Notes: generated from the sequence alone by a model not told the origin. A stretch of 37,953 nt of DNA from Lachnospiraceae bacterium (GCA_014803415.1 JAAVBZ010000008.1:1-37953), one strand, 5' to 3'; numbered from the stretch's first letter, positions 15,265-23,677 are shown. Made by a program: numbers and translations.

Positions 15265-16134
15265 ATGGGAATTACGATTGAGGATTTAACAGTAACATTT
15301 AAGAATAAAGTAACAGCGATCGATCATGCCAGTTTGGAGATTCCAAAGGGAATCTTTGGGCTGTTGGGGGAAAACGGGGCAGGAAAGACAACGTTGATGA
15401 GGGTGTTGACTACAGTACTGTCACCTACAGACGGATCAGTAACCCTTGACGGAATGCTTTACAGTGAGGGGAATTATGATAAAATACAGAGAAAAATAGG
15501 ATATCTGCCGCAGGAAATTGACTTGTATCCAAATTTGACGGTACAGGAATGTCTGGAATATCTGGGGGATTTATCAGGTATTCCCAAACAGATATACAAA
15601 GAACGCATTAGATATTATCTTGAGAAAACAAGCCTGACAGAGCATCGTAAAAAGAAAATAAAACAATTATCCGGAGGCATGAAGCGAAGGGTCGGACTCA
15701 TTCAGGCACTTTTAAATGAGCCGGAATTTTTAATTGTTGACGAACCTACGACAGGATTGGACCCGGAAGAGCGCATCCGTATCAGAAATCTGCTGGTTGA
15801 TTTTTCTAAAGAACGTACCGTGTTATTTTCTACCCATGTACTGGAAGATCTGGCAGCTACCTGCAATCAGCTTGCTGTTATGAAAAGAGGACGCTTCTTA
15901 TATGCGGGGAGTGTGTCAGAGCTTTTGGAGTATGCAAAAGGGATCGTGTGGGATTTTGTAACAACTGATCCTGTACAGGCGAGGGAAGTGGAGAATAAGT
16001 ATCTGATCTCTGCGAAGCAGTATGTGGAAAATGGAATACAGATGCGGATCTTGAGTAAAGAGAAACCGGATATGAACTGTAAGCCGGCTAATGCAACATT
16101 GGAAGATGCTTATATTTATTTGACAAATTATTAA
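15265..16134 (+). CDS. ABC exporter ATP-binding protein
   Basis: 289 aa. Walker A is GENGAGKTT with Lys41; the Q-loop is in YLPQEID; the signature is LSGGM; Walker B is FLIVDEP; the H-loop is STHVLED. The last 80 residues form the extra C-terminal domain common in ABC-2 drug and peptide exporters. It starts 4 bases after the second permease stop, behind GAGG. It powers the exporter made by the two preceding genes. Lantibiotic, bacitracin-like peptide or another envelope-active compound is a fair guess for the cargo, based only on the two-component neighbour. Confidence 0.93.
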   Translation: MGITIEDLTVTFKNKVTAIDHASLEIPKGIFGLLGENGAGKTTLMRVLTTVLSPTDGSVTLDGMLYSEGNYDKIQRKIGYLPQEIDLYPNLTVQECLEYLGDLSGIPKQIYKERIRYYLEKTSLTEHRKKKIKQLSGGMKRRVGLIQALLNEPEFLIVDEPTTGLDPEERIRIRNLLVDFSKERTVLFSTHVLEDLAATCNQLAVMKRGRFLYAGSVSELLEYAKGIVWDFVTTDPVQAREVENKYLISAKQYVENGIQMRILSKEKPDMNCKPANATLEDAYIYLTNY

Positions 16135-16142
16135 ATTATCTG

Positions 16143-16173
16143 TTGACCCTCACGGAACGTTATGGGTTAAAGT
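16143..16173 (+). promoter_or_regulatory. MerR-type promoter with 19-bp spacer and operator
   Basis: TTGACC (16143-16148), 19 bases, then TAAAGT (16168-16173). The spacer holds an imperfect inverted repeat running from ACCCTCACG to CGTTATGGGT. Long spacers of 19-20 bp are the mark of promoters that MerR proteins twist open, so the downstream MerR gene is probably self-regulated. Confidence 0.65.
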
Positions 16174-16203
16174 GGATATATCAAGAACAGGAGGCCGATA
16201 ACT

Positions 16204-17052
16204 ATGAGGACAGTAAAAGAAGTATCAAATTTAACAGGTATCAGCGTGCGCACGCTCCACTATTATGATGAGATCGGATTATTGATTCCAACTGATAAAA
16301 GTGAAGCGGGATACCGGCTTTATGACGATGAAGCACTGGAAACACTGCAGCAGGTGTTGTTTTTCCGCGAGTTTGATATTCCCTTGAAAGAAATCAAAGC
16401 GATCATGGCCAATCCGGTTCTTGAAAGAACCCAGATTTTGCAAATGCAAAGGAAAATGCTGACAGAAAAGAAAGAACGTATGGAACGTCTGATCGCCAGC
16501 ATTGATGACATTCTGAAAGGAGAAAATAAAATGGATTTTACAGTTTTCAGTAAAACGGAGATTGAAGAAATGTTTCAGACCATGCTTGAGCACATGCCGG
16601 AGAACATCAGGGATATTGCTGTTAAAGAATTTGGAAGTATCGAACAATGGAAAGAGCACTATATGGAAGTTGTATCTTCTGAAAAAATGCAGAAAGGCTA
16701 TGCAAAGGTAGTTGAATGGTATGGCGGGAAAGACAAATATCTATCTGCCGTTCAGAATCCGGTAAGCAAAGAGGTTGCAGAAAGCTATAACAAACGGATA
16801 GAAGTAATTTTACAAAAACTGATTGACAAACGGGATTGTGCCGTGGATTCTTTTGAAGTAAAAGAGATTGTCGGAGAATTCGGCTTTGTTATGAAACAGT
16901 TTTCGCAGATAGAAGAGGAAAAAGGCCTCATGCTGGCGCAGGCACAATATTATCATAATGAAAAAATTAAGCCGAAGATAGATGAAAAATATGGGAACGG
17001 GGCTTCTGATTTTTTTGCACGGGCGATTGAATCCTTTTATGGAAAAGAGTAA
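16204..17052 (+). CDS. TipAL-like MerR transcriptional activator
   Basis: 282 aa. CAGGAGG lies before the ATG. N-terminal MerR winged helix (about 1-70: VKEVSNLTGISVRTLHYYDEIG, then GYRLYDDEALETLQQV). A dimerising coiled coil (about 75-110) follows. A TipAS-type ligand domain (about 120-282) is all helical and ends in AQAQYYHNEKIKPKIDEKYG...FFARAIESFY. TipAS domains bind thiopeptides and other hydrophobic drugs. The promoter described just upstream fits autoregulation. It may also respond to cargo of the adjacent exporter, though this is only suggested by position. Confidence 0.88.
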   Translation: MRTVKEVSNLTGISVRTLHYYDEIGLLIPTDKSEAGYRLYDDEALETLQQVLFFREFDIPLKEIKAIMANPVLERTQILQMQRKMLTEKKERMERLIASIDDILKGENKMDFTVFSKTEIEEMFQTMLEHMPENIRDIAVKEFGSIEQWKEHYMEVVSSEKMQKGYAKVVEWYGGKDKYLSAVQNPVSKEVAESYNKRIEVILQKLIDKRDCAVDSFEVKEIVGEFGFVMKQFSQIEEEKGLMLAQAQYYHNEKIKPKIDEKYGNGASDFFARAIESFYGKE

Positions 17053-17086
17053 ATAAAACTACTAAATAATTGCAATCCCTGAAGAG

Positions 17087-17128
17087 CATAACAGCAGGAA
17101 ATCTTTTGGCAGGTTTCCTGCTGTTATG
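17087..17128. terminator. Perfect 15-bp hairpin between convergent genes
   Basis: CATAACAGCAGGAAA (17087-17101) pairs perfectly with TTTCCTGCTGTTATG (17114-17128). It lies between the MerR gene and the minus-strand acetyltransferase run, with no clear T-run on either side. It is probably a bidirectional transcription stop. Confidence 0.6.
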
Positions 17129-17157
17129 ATCCTATGTATTTTATAGAACGGTTAAGC

Positions 17158-17703
17158 TTAATCTGAAAATCTGCTGACATCAAGGTAAAATAGAATATCA
17201 CTTTTCCCTTCCTGCGAGGTTCCTGTATATATATGGGTATCCAGTCCGCCGATAACAAAGCCGTTTTTTAAATAAAACAAACATGCGCCAAGATTATTAT
17301 CCTGTCCCTGTGTATATATTCCTTTATACCCTTGCTTTACGGCAATTTCCTTTGATCTTTTTATCAGCATTTTTCCAATCTGCAGACCTCTGTAGTTCAG
17401 ATTGACTTTTAAATCATACAGATACATATATTTCAGCATAGCATGCTGCAGGATAGCAAGACCGATACATTTATTGCCCTCATATGCACCGACAAAGATA
17501 CTGCTTTTTGAGAGCTTATCATAATCATAATTTTCATCGGGAAAACACATTTCACTGATTTCCGATTCCCTGAAACGGACGATACGATACGTCCATTGTT
17601 CATTGATATATGACGGTATCATTCTTCCAAATAATGAAAATGGTTCATTAGGAATGTTGATATCTTGTTTATGTATTTCATCGATTATTCGGATTTCGAA
17701 CAT
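17158..17703 (-). CDS. GNAT acetyltransferase resembling streptothricin acetyltransferase
   Basis: 181 aa from the minus-strand ATG at 17703. GAGAGGTGAT precedes it; a GTG at 17712 lies inside that ribosome site and is rejected. The layout is like SatA/Sat4: an EPFSLFGRMIPSY segment near the N-terminus, the acetyl-CoA loop RGLQIGKML, TQGQDNNLGACLFYLKNGFVIGG and a C-terminal ILFYLD strand. SatA-type enzymes acetylate the beta-lysine of streptothricin. Identity to a known resistance gene is not established, and it may act on another amine. It is the 3'-most gene of a packed minus-strand series. Confidence 0.75.
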   Translation of the reverse strand: MFEIRIIDEIHKQDINIPNEPFSLFGRMIPSYINEQWTYRIVRFRESEISEMCFPDENYDYDKLSKSSIFVGAYEGNKCIGLAILQHAMLKYMYLYDLKVNLNYRGLQIGKMLIKRSKEIAVKQGYKGIYTQGQDNNLGACLFYLKNGFVIGGLDTHIYTGTSQEGKSDILFYLDVSRFSD

Positions 17704-17743
17704 TTGAATCACCTCTCTGATCTTTTATAAACTTGAAATTGAT

Positions 17744-18229
17744 TTAGTCCCTTTCATAAATCATTCTCAACTCCGTATTGGGCGAGCCGAGCATGATCTC
17801 CGCTTCTGTTCCGTCAAAGCGAAAGCCATATCTTTCGTAGAAGCGAATTGCGTTGTTGTTTCCTTTTAACACCCAGACAGCAATCTTCTTATAAGCAGAA
17901 AGTTTTTCGAGCGCCGTATTCATCAACTCATAGCCGATTCTTCTGCCCTGATATTCCGCAAGAACATAAATCGCATAGACCTCGCCGTGTGCAGGAAGTG
18001 TATCATCACGATAAGCGCCGTACCCTGCAAATCCAACGACTTTCTCTCCATCTTTTGCCACGATGATATTGTCAGGCCATTTGTGTGCTGTCACAGTACA
18101 TTTTTCAAGCGTTTGCTGTTCCATGTATCCTGCGTCGATCATGCCTGTGTAGGTTTCATGCCAGGACTTATAATGAACATACCCTTTGCCATTGATTTCG
18201 TCTTCGCTTTCCATCTTTTTAATAACCAT
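17744..18229 (-). CDS. GNAT N-acetyltransferase
   Basis: 161 aa from the ATG at 18229, with GGAG about 9 bases upstream. In-frame starts further out (18244, 18280) lack a convincing site. Typical GNAT features: SWHETYTGMI near the N-terminus, VVGFAGYG, the acetyl-CoA loop QGRRIGYELM and NNNAIRFYERYGFRFDGTE near the end. This subgroup is common in Clostridia and its substrates are mostly unknown. It lies about 40 bases upstream of the SatA-like gene in the same direction. Confidence 0.85.
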   Translation of the reverse strand: MVIKKMESEDEINGKGYVHYKSWHETYTGMIDAGYMEQQTLEKCTVTAHKWPDNIIVAKDGEKVVGFAGYGAYRDDTLPAHGEVYAIYVLAEYQGRRIGYELMNTALEKLSAYKKIAVWVLKGNNNAIRFYERYGFRFDGTEAEIMLGSPNTELRMIYERD

Positions 18230-18290
18230 ATGAATTTTCTCCATTCTCTGCAAATTCTGGACTATCGAGTTCTTTGCCAACAGGAGACTA

Positions 18291-18824
18291 TTAACTTTCT
18301 AAAATATTAAGCATTTCCTTAATATAATCCTTAAATTTTTCAATATCTGATAACAATCCATATTGTAACTTCTGAGAAGTTGTGATTGCCCGATTATATT
18401 GTAATTCAGTAATTTCACCTGTTGCTAATGCTTCCTTTAACTCATCCATATCATCTATAATAATATCTCCATTTGGATAAACTACCAAATCCAAATATAG
18501 ATCATAAAAATATGGGACATTATCATCATCGTATCCTTGTGTATCAATCATATCTATATAACAAACTTTTATTTCATAGCGATTGTCCATCATTACTGTA
18601 ATACAGTAAAACTCATCACACGGCATGATCGTTAACCAATGATAGCCGTTATCACATACAACCACATCTATATTGTTGTACTTCCATATTTGCTTTTCCA
18701 AAACGGTATTTATAGTCAATAGTCCGATATACCCCTTTATTTGCGGCATATCCACCTGTTTTCCGATTTGATTTTTTGAAGTTATACATTTCCATTCGTC
18801 ATATGTTAATCTGCATTTATACAT
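18291..18824 (-). CDS. DUF402-domain protein
   Basis: 177 aa from the ATG at 18824, with GAAAGG 9 bases upstream. The N-terminus is variable; the core has DNGYHWLTIMP, then YEIKVCYIDMIDTQG, then VPYFYDLYLDLVVYPNGDIIIDDMDEL and an EITELQYNRA helix. This is the arrangement of DUF402 proteins, a barrel fold whose members include nucleoside tri- and diphosphatases. The AT-rich base composition of this gene and the next one stands out from the flanking genes. Its substrate cannot be told from the sequence. Confidence 0.75.
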   Translation of the reverse strand: MYKCRLTYDEWKCITSKNQIGKQVDMPQIKGYIGLLTINTVLEKQIWKYNNIDVVVCDNGYHWLTIMPCDEFYCITVMMDNRYEIKVCYIDMIDTQGYDDDNVPYFYDLYLDLVVYPNGDIIIDDMDELKEALATGEITELQYNRAITTSQKLQYGLLSDIEKFKDYIKEMLNILES

Positions 18825-18874
18825 AGGTATGCGCCTTTCAAGCTTCGATTTACGTATCAATTCATTAGTATTCT

Positions 18875-19339
18875 TTACACGCAATTGCTGCTTCCTTTGT
18901 CTAACCATTTAGCAAATGCTACATTGTTTTCATGTTCCTCAAAACCATGCTTCTTATAAAAGTCATATGCCGGCACATCTTTTTCAGTTAATAAGAATAT
19001 AGCTCTAATATCATGTCTGATAAGATACTCTTCAATGGCATTGATAAACTTTCCGCCTATACCTTGTCCCTGCAGTTGGGTTTTAACACATAATTCATCA
19101 ATATAATATTCTGTTGCAGCATACCAATGTTTTACATGTCCCATTGCAAGCGCTACTAACTTATCATCATCAAAATATACTAGTGTTAATGAATTTTTAT
19201 TTCCAATTAAATCAACAATATAGTTTTCAAGTTGTTCCTCATTACTCCAGTCATCATTCCAAGGTTCTTTTGTAAATACCTCTTTAAAAAAGCTTTTTAT
19301 TTCATTTTTTTTGGATATGTCCCATTTTATTAATTCCAT
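18875..19339 (-). CDS. GNAT acetyltransferase, AAC(6')-like
   Basis: 154 aa. The N-terminus has FFKEVFTKEPWNDDWS, followed by HWYAATEYYIDELCVKTQLQGQGIGGKFI (the acetyl-CoA loop is QGQGIG) and LTEKDVPAYDFYKKHGFEEHE. The EPWNDDWS and EYYIDELCVK segments recall aminoglycoside 6'-N-acetyltransferase-like proteins of Firmicutes. True aminoglycoside activity cannot be claimed. It is AT-rich like the next gene downstream. The gap to that gene is about 50 bases. Confidence 0.8.
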   Translation of the reverse strand: MELIKWDISKKNEIKSFFKEVFTKEPWNDDWSNEEQLENYIVDLIGNKNSLTLVYFDDDKLVALAMGHVKHWYAATEYYIDELCVKTQLQGQGIGGKFINAIEEYLIRHDIRAIFLLTEKDVPAYDFYKKHGFEEHENNVAFAKWLDKGSSNCV

Positions 19340-19384
19340 ATTGGTATACCTTCCGTAAATTTTCTGATCAAATATCAGAAGTTG

Positions 19385-20482
19385 TCATTTTAAATGTTCA
19401 TCATAAAAACTTACAAAGCTCTCAAACAACTCTAAATTTAACCCGTTACACCATTTTTTTCTGTCAAGATTGTTATGAATGTATTCAGCTTTATCCTCAG
19501 AAAATCGCTGCCGGTTTTCTTTGGCGTTATAATCATAAGCAAGCGTATCGATCCATTTGTCAAATTCTGCATTAAATGCATTGATATAGGTCATATCATT
19601 ATAAACATAGTTATGCCCCTTATCTTCAAAACGAATAAAGCGAAAACGAGGATTGTCCTTATATTTTTCATAGTAAATGTCAAAACCATATTCGATCGGG
19701 ACGGTATGGTCATCAGCGCTGTGTACTATCAAAACAGCCGCCTCAGACTCCTCAAAACCATTCATCGCAGTATTCGAAGCATAGTCACCATATTTTATCC
19801 GCTCATGCAGTTTTATAAACGGCATCATCAAATATATACCATCTCCTGCCTGCTTTTTCCCTTGCGCTTCAAACATATCTGACGAACTGTTGAAACCTGA
19901 ACACGCTATAACAGCTTTTACTTCCGGGTGATAAGTAAGTACGCTGCAAACGCTGTAACCGCCCCAGCTATGTCCAAATAAGACTATTGGCAAGTCAGGG
20001 AAATTCCCATTTTCTTCCACAAATGATATTGCGCAGTCAAGGTCAACAACTCCCTGCGGAATTCCTCCGACACCATCCCCCTCGCTTTCATCATTTCCTG
20101 TAGCATCATAAGCGAAAACGTAGTAGCCATTGTGAGCAAAGAAATCTGCACAATCCATATAAGAATTATGTCCGCCTCCGCCAAAACCGTGTGCCATTAT
20201 GATTATGCCGTGCTGATCTTCTCCCGAACTGTACATATATCCCGTCAGCTTCTGTCCCTTATTTGAAGTAAACACATATTGTGTGCGCTGCAAATCGTCA
20301 AAATCATCAACATATAGCATTAACGGCTCATAACTCTCAAAACGCCTGTTGATATTTTTATTGTATATCGTTACAGACAGTACCCAGTCCCCAACGATCA
20401 TCAGAACTGCTGCAACACATAGTGCAAGGATAAAAAATTTAGTTTTTCCAATATTCAAGCAATTTTTCATCAATCGGCGCAA
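19385..20482 (-). CDS. Membrane-anchored alpha/beta hydrolase
   Basis: About 365 aa. The start is probably the TTG at 20482, which has AAGGGG about 10 bases upstream; the ATG at 20470 is the alternative. Either way it overlaps the end of the NUDIX gene (by 44 or 32 bases), so the two are coupled. An N-terminal membrane helix (about 15-35) suggests an enzyme facing outward. The hydrolase core has the oxyanion region MAHGFGGGGHNSY, the nucleophile elbow FGHSWGGYS, an acid in HSADDHTVP and the final His in DKGHNYVY. It is probably an esterase or acyl hydrolase of unknown substrate. Confidence 0.85.
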   Translation of the reverse strand: MRRLMKNCLNIGKTKFFILALCVAAVLMIVGDWVLSVTIYNKNINRRFESYEPLMLYVDDFDDLQRTQYVFTSNKGQKLTGYMYSSGEDQHGIIIMAHGFGGGGHNSYMDCADFFAHNGYYVFAYDATGNDESEGDGVGGIPQGVVDLDCAISFVEENGNFPDLPIVLFGHSWGGYSVCSVLTYHPEVKAVIACSGFNSSSDMFEAQGKKQAGDGIYLMMPFIKLHERIKYGDYASNTAMNGFEESEAAVLIVHSADDHTVPIEYGFDIYYEKYKDNPRFRFIRFEDKGHNYVYNDMTYINAFNAEFDKWIDTLAYDYNAKENRQRFSEDKAEYIHNNLDRKKWCNGLNLELFESFVSFYDEHLK

Positions 20483-20927
20483 TTTTTTCTTTCCCCTTCA
20501 AATCACTGTAAAATGCTAGTTTTTCGACTTCTTCTTTATCTGTTCTGTACTTGTTTATAATCTCCATATATTCAATAGGCAGACTGATTCCATATAATCC
20601 GCCATATTCATAATGCCATTCCGGATTAAAGTAGCCAGGTGCCATATGATAGTGCATCAATCCAATATATGAAAAATCCACATTTTTTAATCCCAGTTCT
20701 TCATTACATTCGCGGCCTATACATTCTGTTAATGTTTCATTTTTCTCCCTGCATCCGCCGAAGATTTCCCAATCCTGTCTATATTTATTCCAACCAAGTA
20801 AATAATCAGAGCCAACTTTTACAACTGCAAGGCAGTGATTTATAGGCTCATAATCTGTATCTGCTTTTTCTTCTTCAACATGAATGATTTCTAATAGTTC
20901 ATTCCCTCTATCATCTTTTATGATCAA
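20439..20927 (-). CDS. NUDIX hydrolase
   Basis: 162 aa from a TTG at 20927 with AAGGAGGAGG 8 bases upstream. The NUDIX box is complete at residues 58-80: G, five residues, E, seven residues, then RECNEELGL. It hydrolyses a nucleoside diphosphate linked to another moiety; the substrate is not predictable. It is translationally coupled to the hydrolase downstream. NUDIX enzymes often appear with GNATs in such accessory runs. Confidence 0.88.
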   Translation of the reverse strand: MIIKDDRGNELLEIIHVEEEKADTDYEPINHCLAVVKVGSDYLLGWNKYRQDWEIFGGCREKNETLTECIGRECNEELGLKNVDFSYIGLMHYHMAPGYFNPEWHYEYGGLYGISLPIEYMEIINKYRTDKEEVEKLAFYSDLKGKEKIAPIDEKLLEYWKN

Positions 20928-20984
20928 TGTAATGTCCTCCTCCTTGTCTGAATAAAAGTAAAATCTTGGATCGTATTCAAAATA

Positions 20985-21506
20985 TTAACCCATATTAATC
21001 ATGAAAATGCCGCCGTCAAAATAAATATCTTTGTCGTTTTCGTCTTTATAGAAAGACACTTTTTCTTCCCTTATTTTTTTAAATCCGAGGGAAGTCAACA
21101 GTCTGACTGACGGTAGATTGTCCAAAGCTGTTCCCGCCACAAATTGTTTACTGCCATCTCTTGATAACCATTCCATCAACATTCGCATACTTTCTTTTGC
21201 ATAGCCCATGCCATGAGATTTACTGTGAAAACAATATCCGCATTCATAACCGCAATCGTTCTTATGAAAGTCAATGTACCCGATCATCTCTTTTTGAATG
21301 CACACAGCAAAAAACATATGCTCCTGATGGGGCGATGCCTTTGCCCAACATTTTGCTTTTTCCTGTACTTGAGCTTCATCTAATAAATGCGGAACATCAT
21401 ATTTTGAGAACTCAGATTGATTAAAATCTTTCCATATTTCAATCAGGTTTTTCCAATCATCTGATTCAATGTATCGTATATTCAATCTTGTTGTTTTTAG
21501 TACCAT
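20985..21506 (-). CDS. GNAT N-acetyltransferase, RimJ/RimL-type
   Basis: 173 aa from the ATG at 21506, with GGGGG 5 bases upstream; a longer frame to 21590 would overlap TraX and has no ribosome site. The RimJ/RimL pattern is seen: LKTTRLNIRYIESDDW, YIDFHKNDCGYECGYCFHSKSHGMGYAKESM, then TALDNLPSVRLLTSLGFKKIREE. Members acetylate ribosomal protein N-termini, other proteins or small amines. Its position in the acetyltransferase run suggests a detoxifying role, but that is inference. Confidence 0.85.
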   Translation of the reverse strand: MVLKTTRLNIRYIESDDWKNLIEIWKDFNQSEFSKYDVPHLLDEAQVQEKAKCWAKASPHQEHMFFAVCIQKEMIGYIDFHKNDCGYECGYCFHSKSHGMGYAKESMRMLMEWLSRDGSKQFVAGTALDNLPSVRLLTSLGFKKIREEKVSFYKDENDKDIYFDGGIFMINMG

Positions 21507-21561
21507 GTTTTCCCCCTTAATACCGATTTCGTATGCTAATATGCTCTTTGAAACAAATATC

Positions 21562-22344
21562 TTATCCGATAATCGTGCTGATATTTCCATATAAAAGTAA
21601 TCGGATGATTCCGAACACAGCCAGATGTCCTACATAAAACAGATAGAAAAACCATTTCATTCCTTTCCATTTTCCTCTGGTTCCGTTGTAAAAGTACATG
21701 AACGGCCACACAATGATAATTCCATATTGGAGCAAGCCGTATACAACATCTATCGTAATGCACCACACAATGACATACATGGAAATAAAAGCCATTATCC
21801 CCAATACCTGCTTTTTTAAATTGCCTTGATTTTTGTGAATATGTAATGTGCACAACACCGGAAAGCAAGACCAGTCTGAGGGGAAAGCAATTAAACATAA
21901 AAGCAATATGAGCATTGCTTTCTGCCAGTTTTCAAGAGGAAACTTTCTTTTTTCGTCGTCATCAACATAGAGTGCCAATGCCGCACAGAAAAGCGCCCAA
22001 ATAACACTTGTTTGATTCAAAACAGAGTTTTTAAATGGAAGAAAAGAGATACCAAAGCAAAAATTGTATGCAAAATGTGAGATCACAGCAAATGTGAACA
22101 ATCTCAGTAAATACTTTTTAAAATTCTTTGTATATTGATAACCCTCAGAAATCATAAACCACATGGTAGGCGCGGCTAATCTTCCCCCAAAATGTATTAT
22201 GATCAGCCACCATGACTTATTATCGTAGCCTGGCCAAAGTGTCCAGGCCAAATGATCCATAGTCATCGCTACGATTGCAAATATTTTAAGCTGATTCCCG
22301 GAAAAACCTCGGAAGGATTTTTTTTGTTCTGCAACTTCTGCCAT
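21562..22344 (-). CDS. TraX-family membrane protein
   Basis: 260 aa with about seven or eight hydrophobic segments. The start is the minus-strand ATG at 22344; a GGGGG stretch lies about 14 bases upstream, which is far. Family signatures: LKIFAIVAMTMDHLAW, FGGRLAAPTMWFMISEGYQYTKN, SHFAYNF and VWPFMYFYNG. TraX of the F plasmid acetylates pilin, and chromosomal Firmicutes copies are probable membrane acyltransferases acting on surface proteins or glycans. It is the first gene of the minus-strand run, so its promoter probably lies in the 64-base gap before the AraC gene. Confidence 0.85.
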   Translation of the reverse strand: MAEVAEQKKSFRGFSGNQLKIFAIVAMTMDHLAWTLWPGYDNKSWWLIIIHFGGRLAAPTMWFMISEGYQYTKNFKKYLLRLFTFAVISHFAYNFCFGISFLPFKNSVLNQTSVIWALFCAALALYVDDDEKRKFPLENWQKAMLILLLCLIAFPSDWSCFPVLCTLHIHKNQGNLKKQVLGIMAFISMYVIVWCITIDVVYGLLQYGIIIVWPFMYFYNGTRGKWKGMKWFFYLFYVGHLAVFGIIRLLLYGNISTIIG

Positions 22345-22408
22345 ATTTCAATCTGACCCCCATTAATTCAGAACTATTTTACCATAAATTTCAAAAAAGT
22401 GATAATTG

Positions 22409-23275
22409 TTAAGAATTTTTCCGGTGCTCGTTCCGGTACTGAATGGGCGTCATTCCTGTAGCTTTTTTAAAAGCTTGTGAGAAATAGGACTGGGAGGAGA
22501 ATCCCAGCGTAGAGGAAATCTGCGCAATGGAATGGGACGTTGATTCCAAAAGGGACTTTCCTTCCTGTATTCTTTTCCGGAGCAGGTAATTAATGGGCGA
22601 AAGTCCTGTATGCCTGGTGAAAGCATGCACCATATAATATTTATTCATATGGGTAAAGGAAGCAAGGGTATCTAAAGTGATATCTTCCGAATAATTGGAG
22701 TCCAGATAATTTTTGATCTGTGTGCATTCCCGGTTCAGCATGGTACTCCGGCTCTGGATAATGGACAGGCTGCCGCTGCGCATCATACAGATCAAAAGCA
22801 CTTCCAGAAGATTCTGACATACTACTTCATAATTTTCTTCTTTGGCAGTAATTTCTCCCAACATAATATTCAAATATGCATACACATTGGTATTCTGTAC
22901 ATTATACTTGTGCACTGTTCCAGAGGCTGTCTGGACGGAAATGGCATGTGGCACAGAAGCAATATTTTCAAAGGAAAAAGCAAGACCTTCAATACCCAGA
23001 ACGATGTATTCAAGGGGAGAAGTGTCTTTAGACTTTTCCGTATGTTCCACATGAGGATTAATAATGACCATATCGTTCTGACATACAGAGAATTCCTGCC
23101 CTTCTGCTACAAAAGAACCGTTCCCCCTGACCACGTAGAACAGTTCGCTGAATGGGTGGGAGTGCGGAATACTCTGCCAGTCACCTTCATATTTGGAGGT
23201 AGAAACATACAGAAGTTTAGAGTGTTCAAAAGATGATACTTTGTTATTTTCAATACAATGCCGTGTGCTTCCCAT
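22409..23275 (-). CDS. AraC-family regulator of the GNB/LNB locus
   Basis: 288 aa. GAGGAAAA precedes the ATG at 23275. The N-terminal cupin (about 30-110: HSHPFSELFYVVRGNGSF and VIINPHVEHTEKS) should bind the sugar. Two AraC HTH motifs are at the C-terminus (about 185-285), with DTLASFTHMNKYYMVHAF, IAQISSTLGFSSQSYFSQAFKKATGMTPIQYR. It is divergent from the sugar transporter operon across about 400 AT-rich bases, a standard layout for a local activator of that operon. Confidence 0.92.
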   Translation of the reverse strand: MGSTRHCIENNKVSSFEHSKLLYVSTSKYEGDWQSIPHSHPFSELFYVVRGNGSFVAEGQEFSVCQNDMVIINPHVEHTEKSKDTSPLEYIVLGIEGLAFSFENIASVPHAISVQTASGTVHKYNVQNTNVYAYLNIMLGEITAKEENYEVVCQNLLEVLLICMMRSGSLSIIQSRSTMLNRECTQIKNYLDSNYSEDITLDTLASFTHMNKYYMVHAFTRHTGLSPINYLLRKRIQEGKSLLESTSHSIAQISSTLGFSSQSYFSQAFKKATGMTPIQYRNEHRKNS

Positions 23276-23677
23276 TTTTCCTCTTTTCCGAATTGGTATT
23301 TTAATAGTTTATTTTACTATAACAGGATTTAGAAATTTTGTCCATAATATAAAAAATATAGCAAAAAATATAAAAAATGAAGAAAGGAATAAAATAGATA
23401 AAATTAACATAGATATATATATGCTAATAGAATATGATTGAACTAAATATCATAAATATCTGAAAAATTACAAAATTATCGGCAGATATATGTAAAATAT
23501 ATACAAAGCATAAACATAAAAATTATTTTTTAAGTAAAATTAAACAAAAGCAAGATATATAAAATACCTAGCAACAATGAGATTGATAACAGAAAGTATT
23601 TTTTTATATAGTAAAAGTACACTAAGAAATAGAAAATGTCTGAAATTAGTGGCAGCATTTAAAGGAGGAAAATCATT
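23276..23677. promoter_or_regulatory. AT-rich divergent control region of the sugar locus
   Basis: 402 bases with no gene that I can support. It is strongly A/T rich. Two related direct elements begin with TCTGAAA and end with GGCAG (23459-23485 and 23639-23655); the second lies just before the binding-protein ribosome site. They may be AraC operator half-sites, though their internal spacing differs. No tRNA or riboswitch was seen. Confidence 0.45.
23583..23612 (+). promoter_or_regulatory. Candidate promoter of the sugar operon
   Basis: TTGATA (23583-23588), an 18-base spacer and TATAGT (23607-23612), giving five of six consensus matches in each box and a leader of about 60 bases. TATATA two bases earlier is an alternative -10. 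Confidence 0.5.

Noticed and set aside
18230-18280. Longer N-terminus of the GNAT gene from a TTG at 18280
   Set aside because: No ribosome site there and the extra residues do not fit the GNAT fold start.
21536-21898. Possible frameshift in TraX, suggested by an alternate minus-strand frame
   Set aside because: The main frame stays in register with family motifs on both sides, so the gene appears intact.
23276-23677. Small ORFs, tRNA or riboswitch in the AT-rich gap
   Set aside because: No ribosome sites with sensible products, no cloverleaf and no recognisable riboswitch core.
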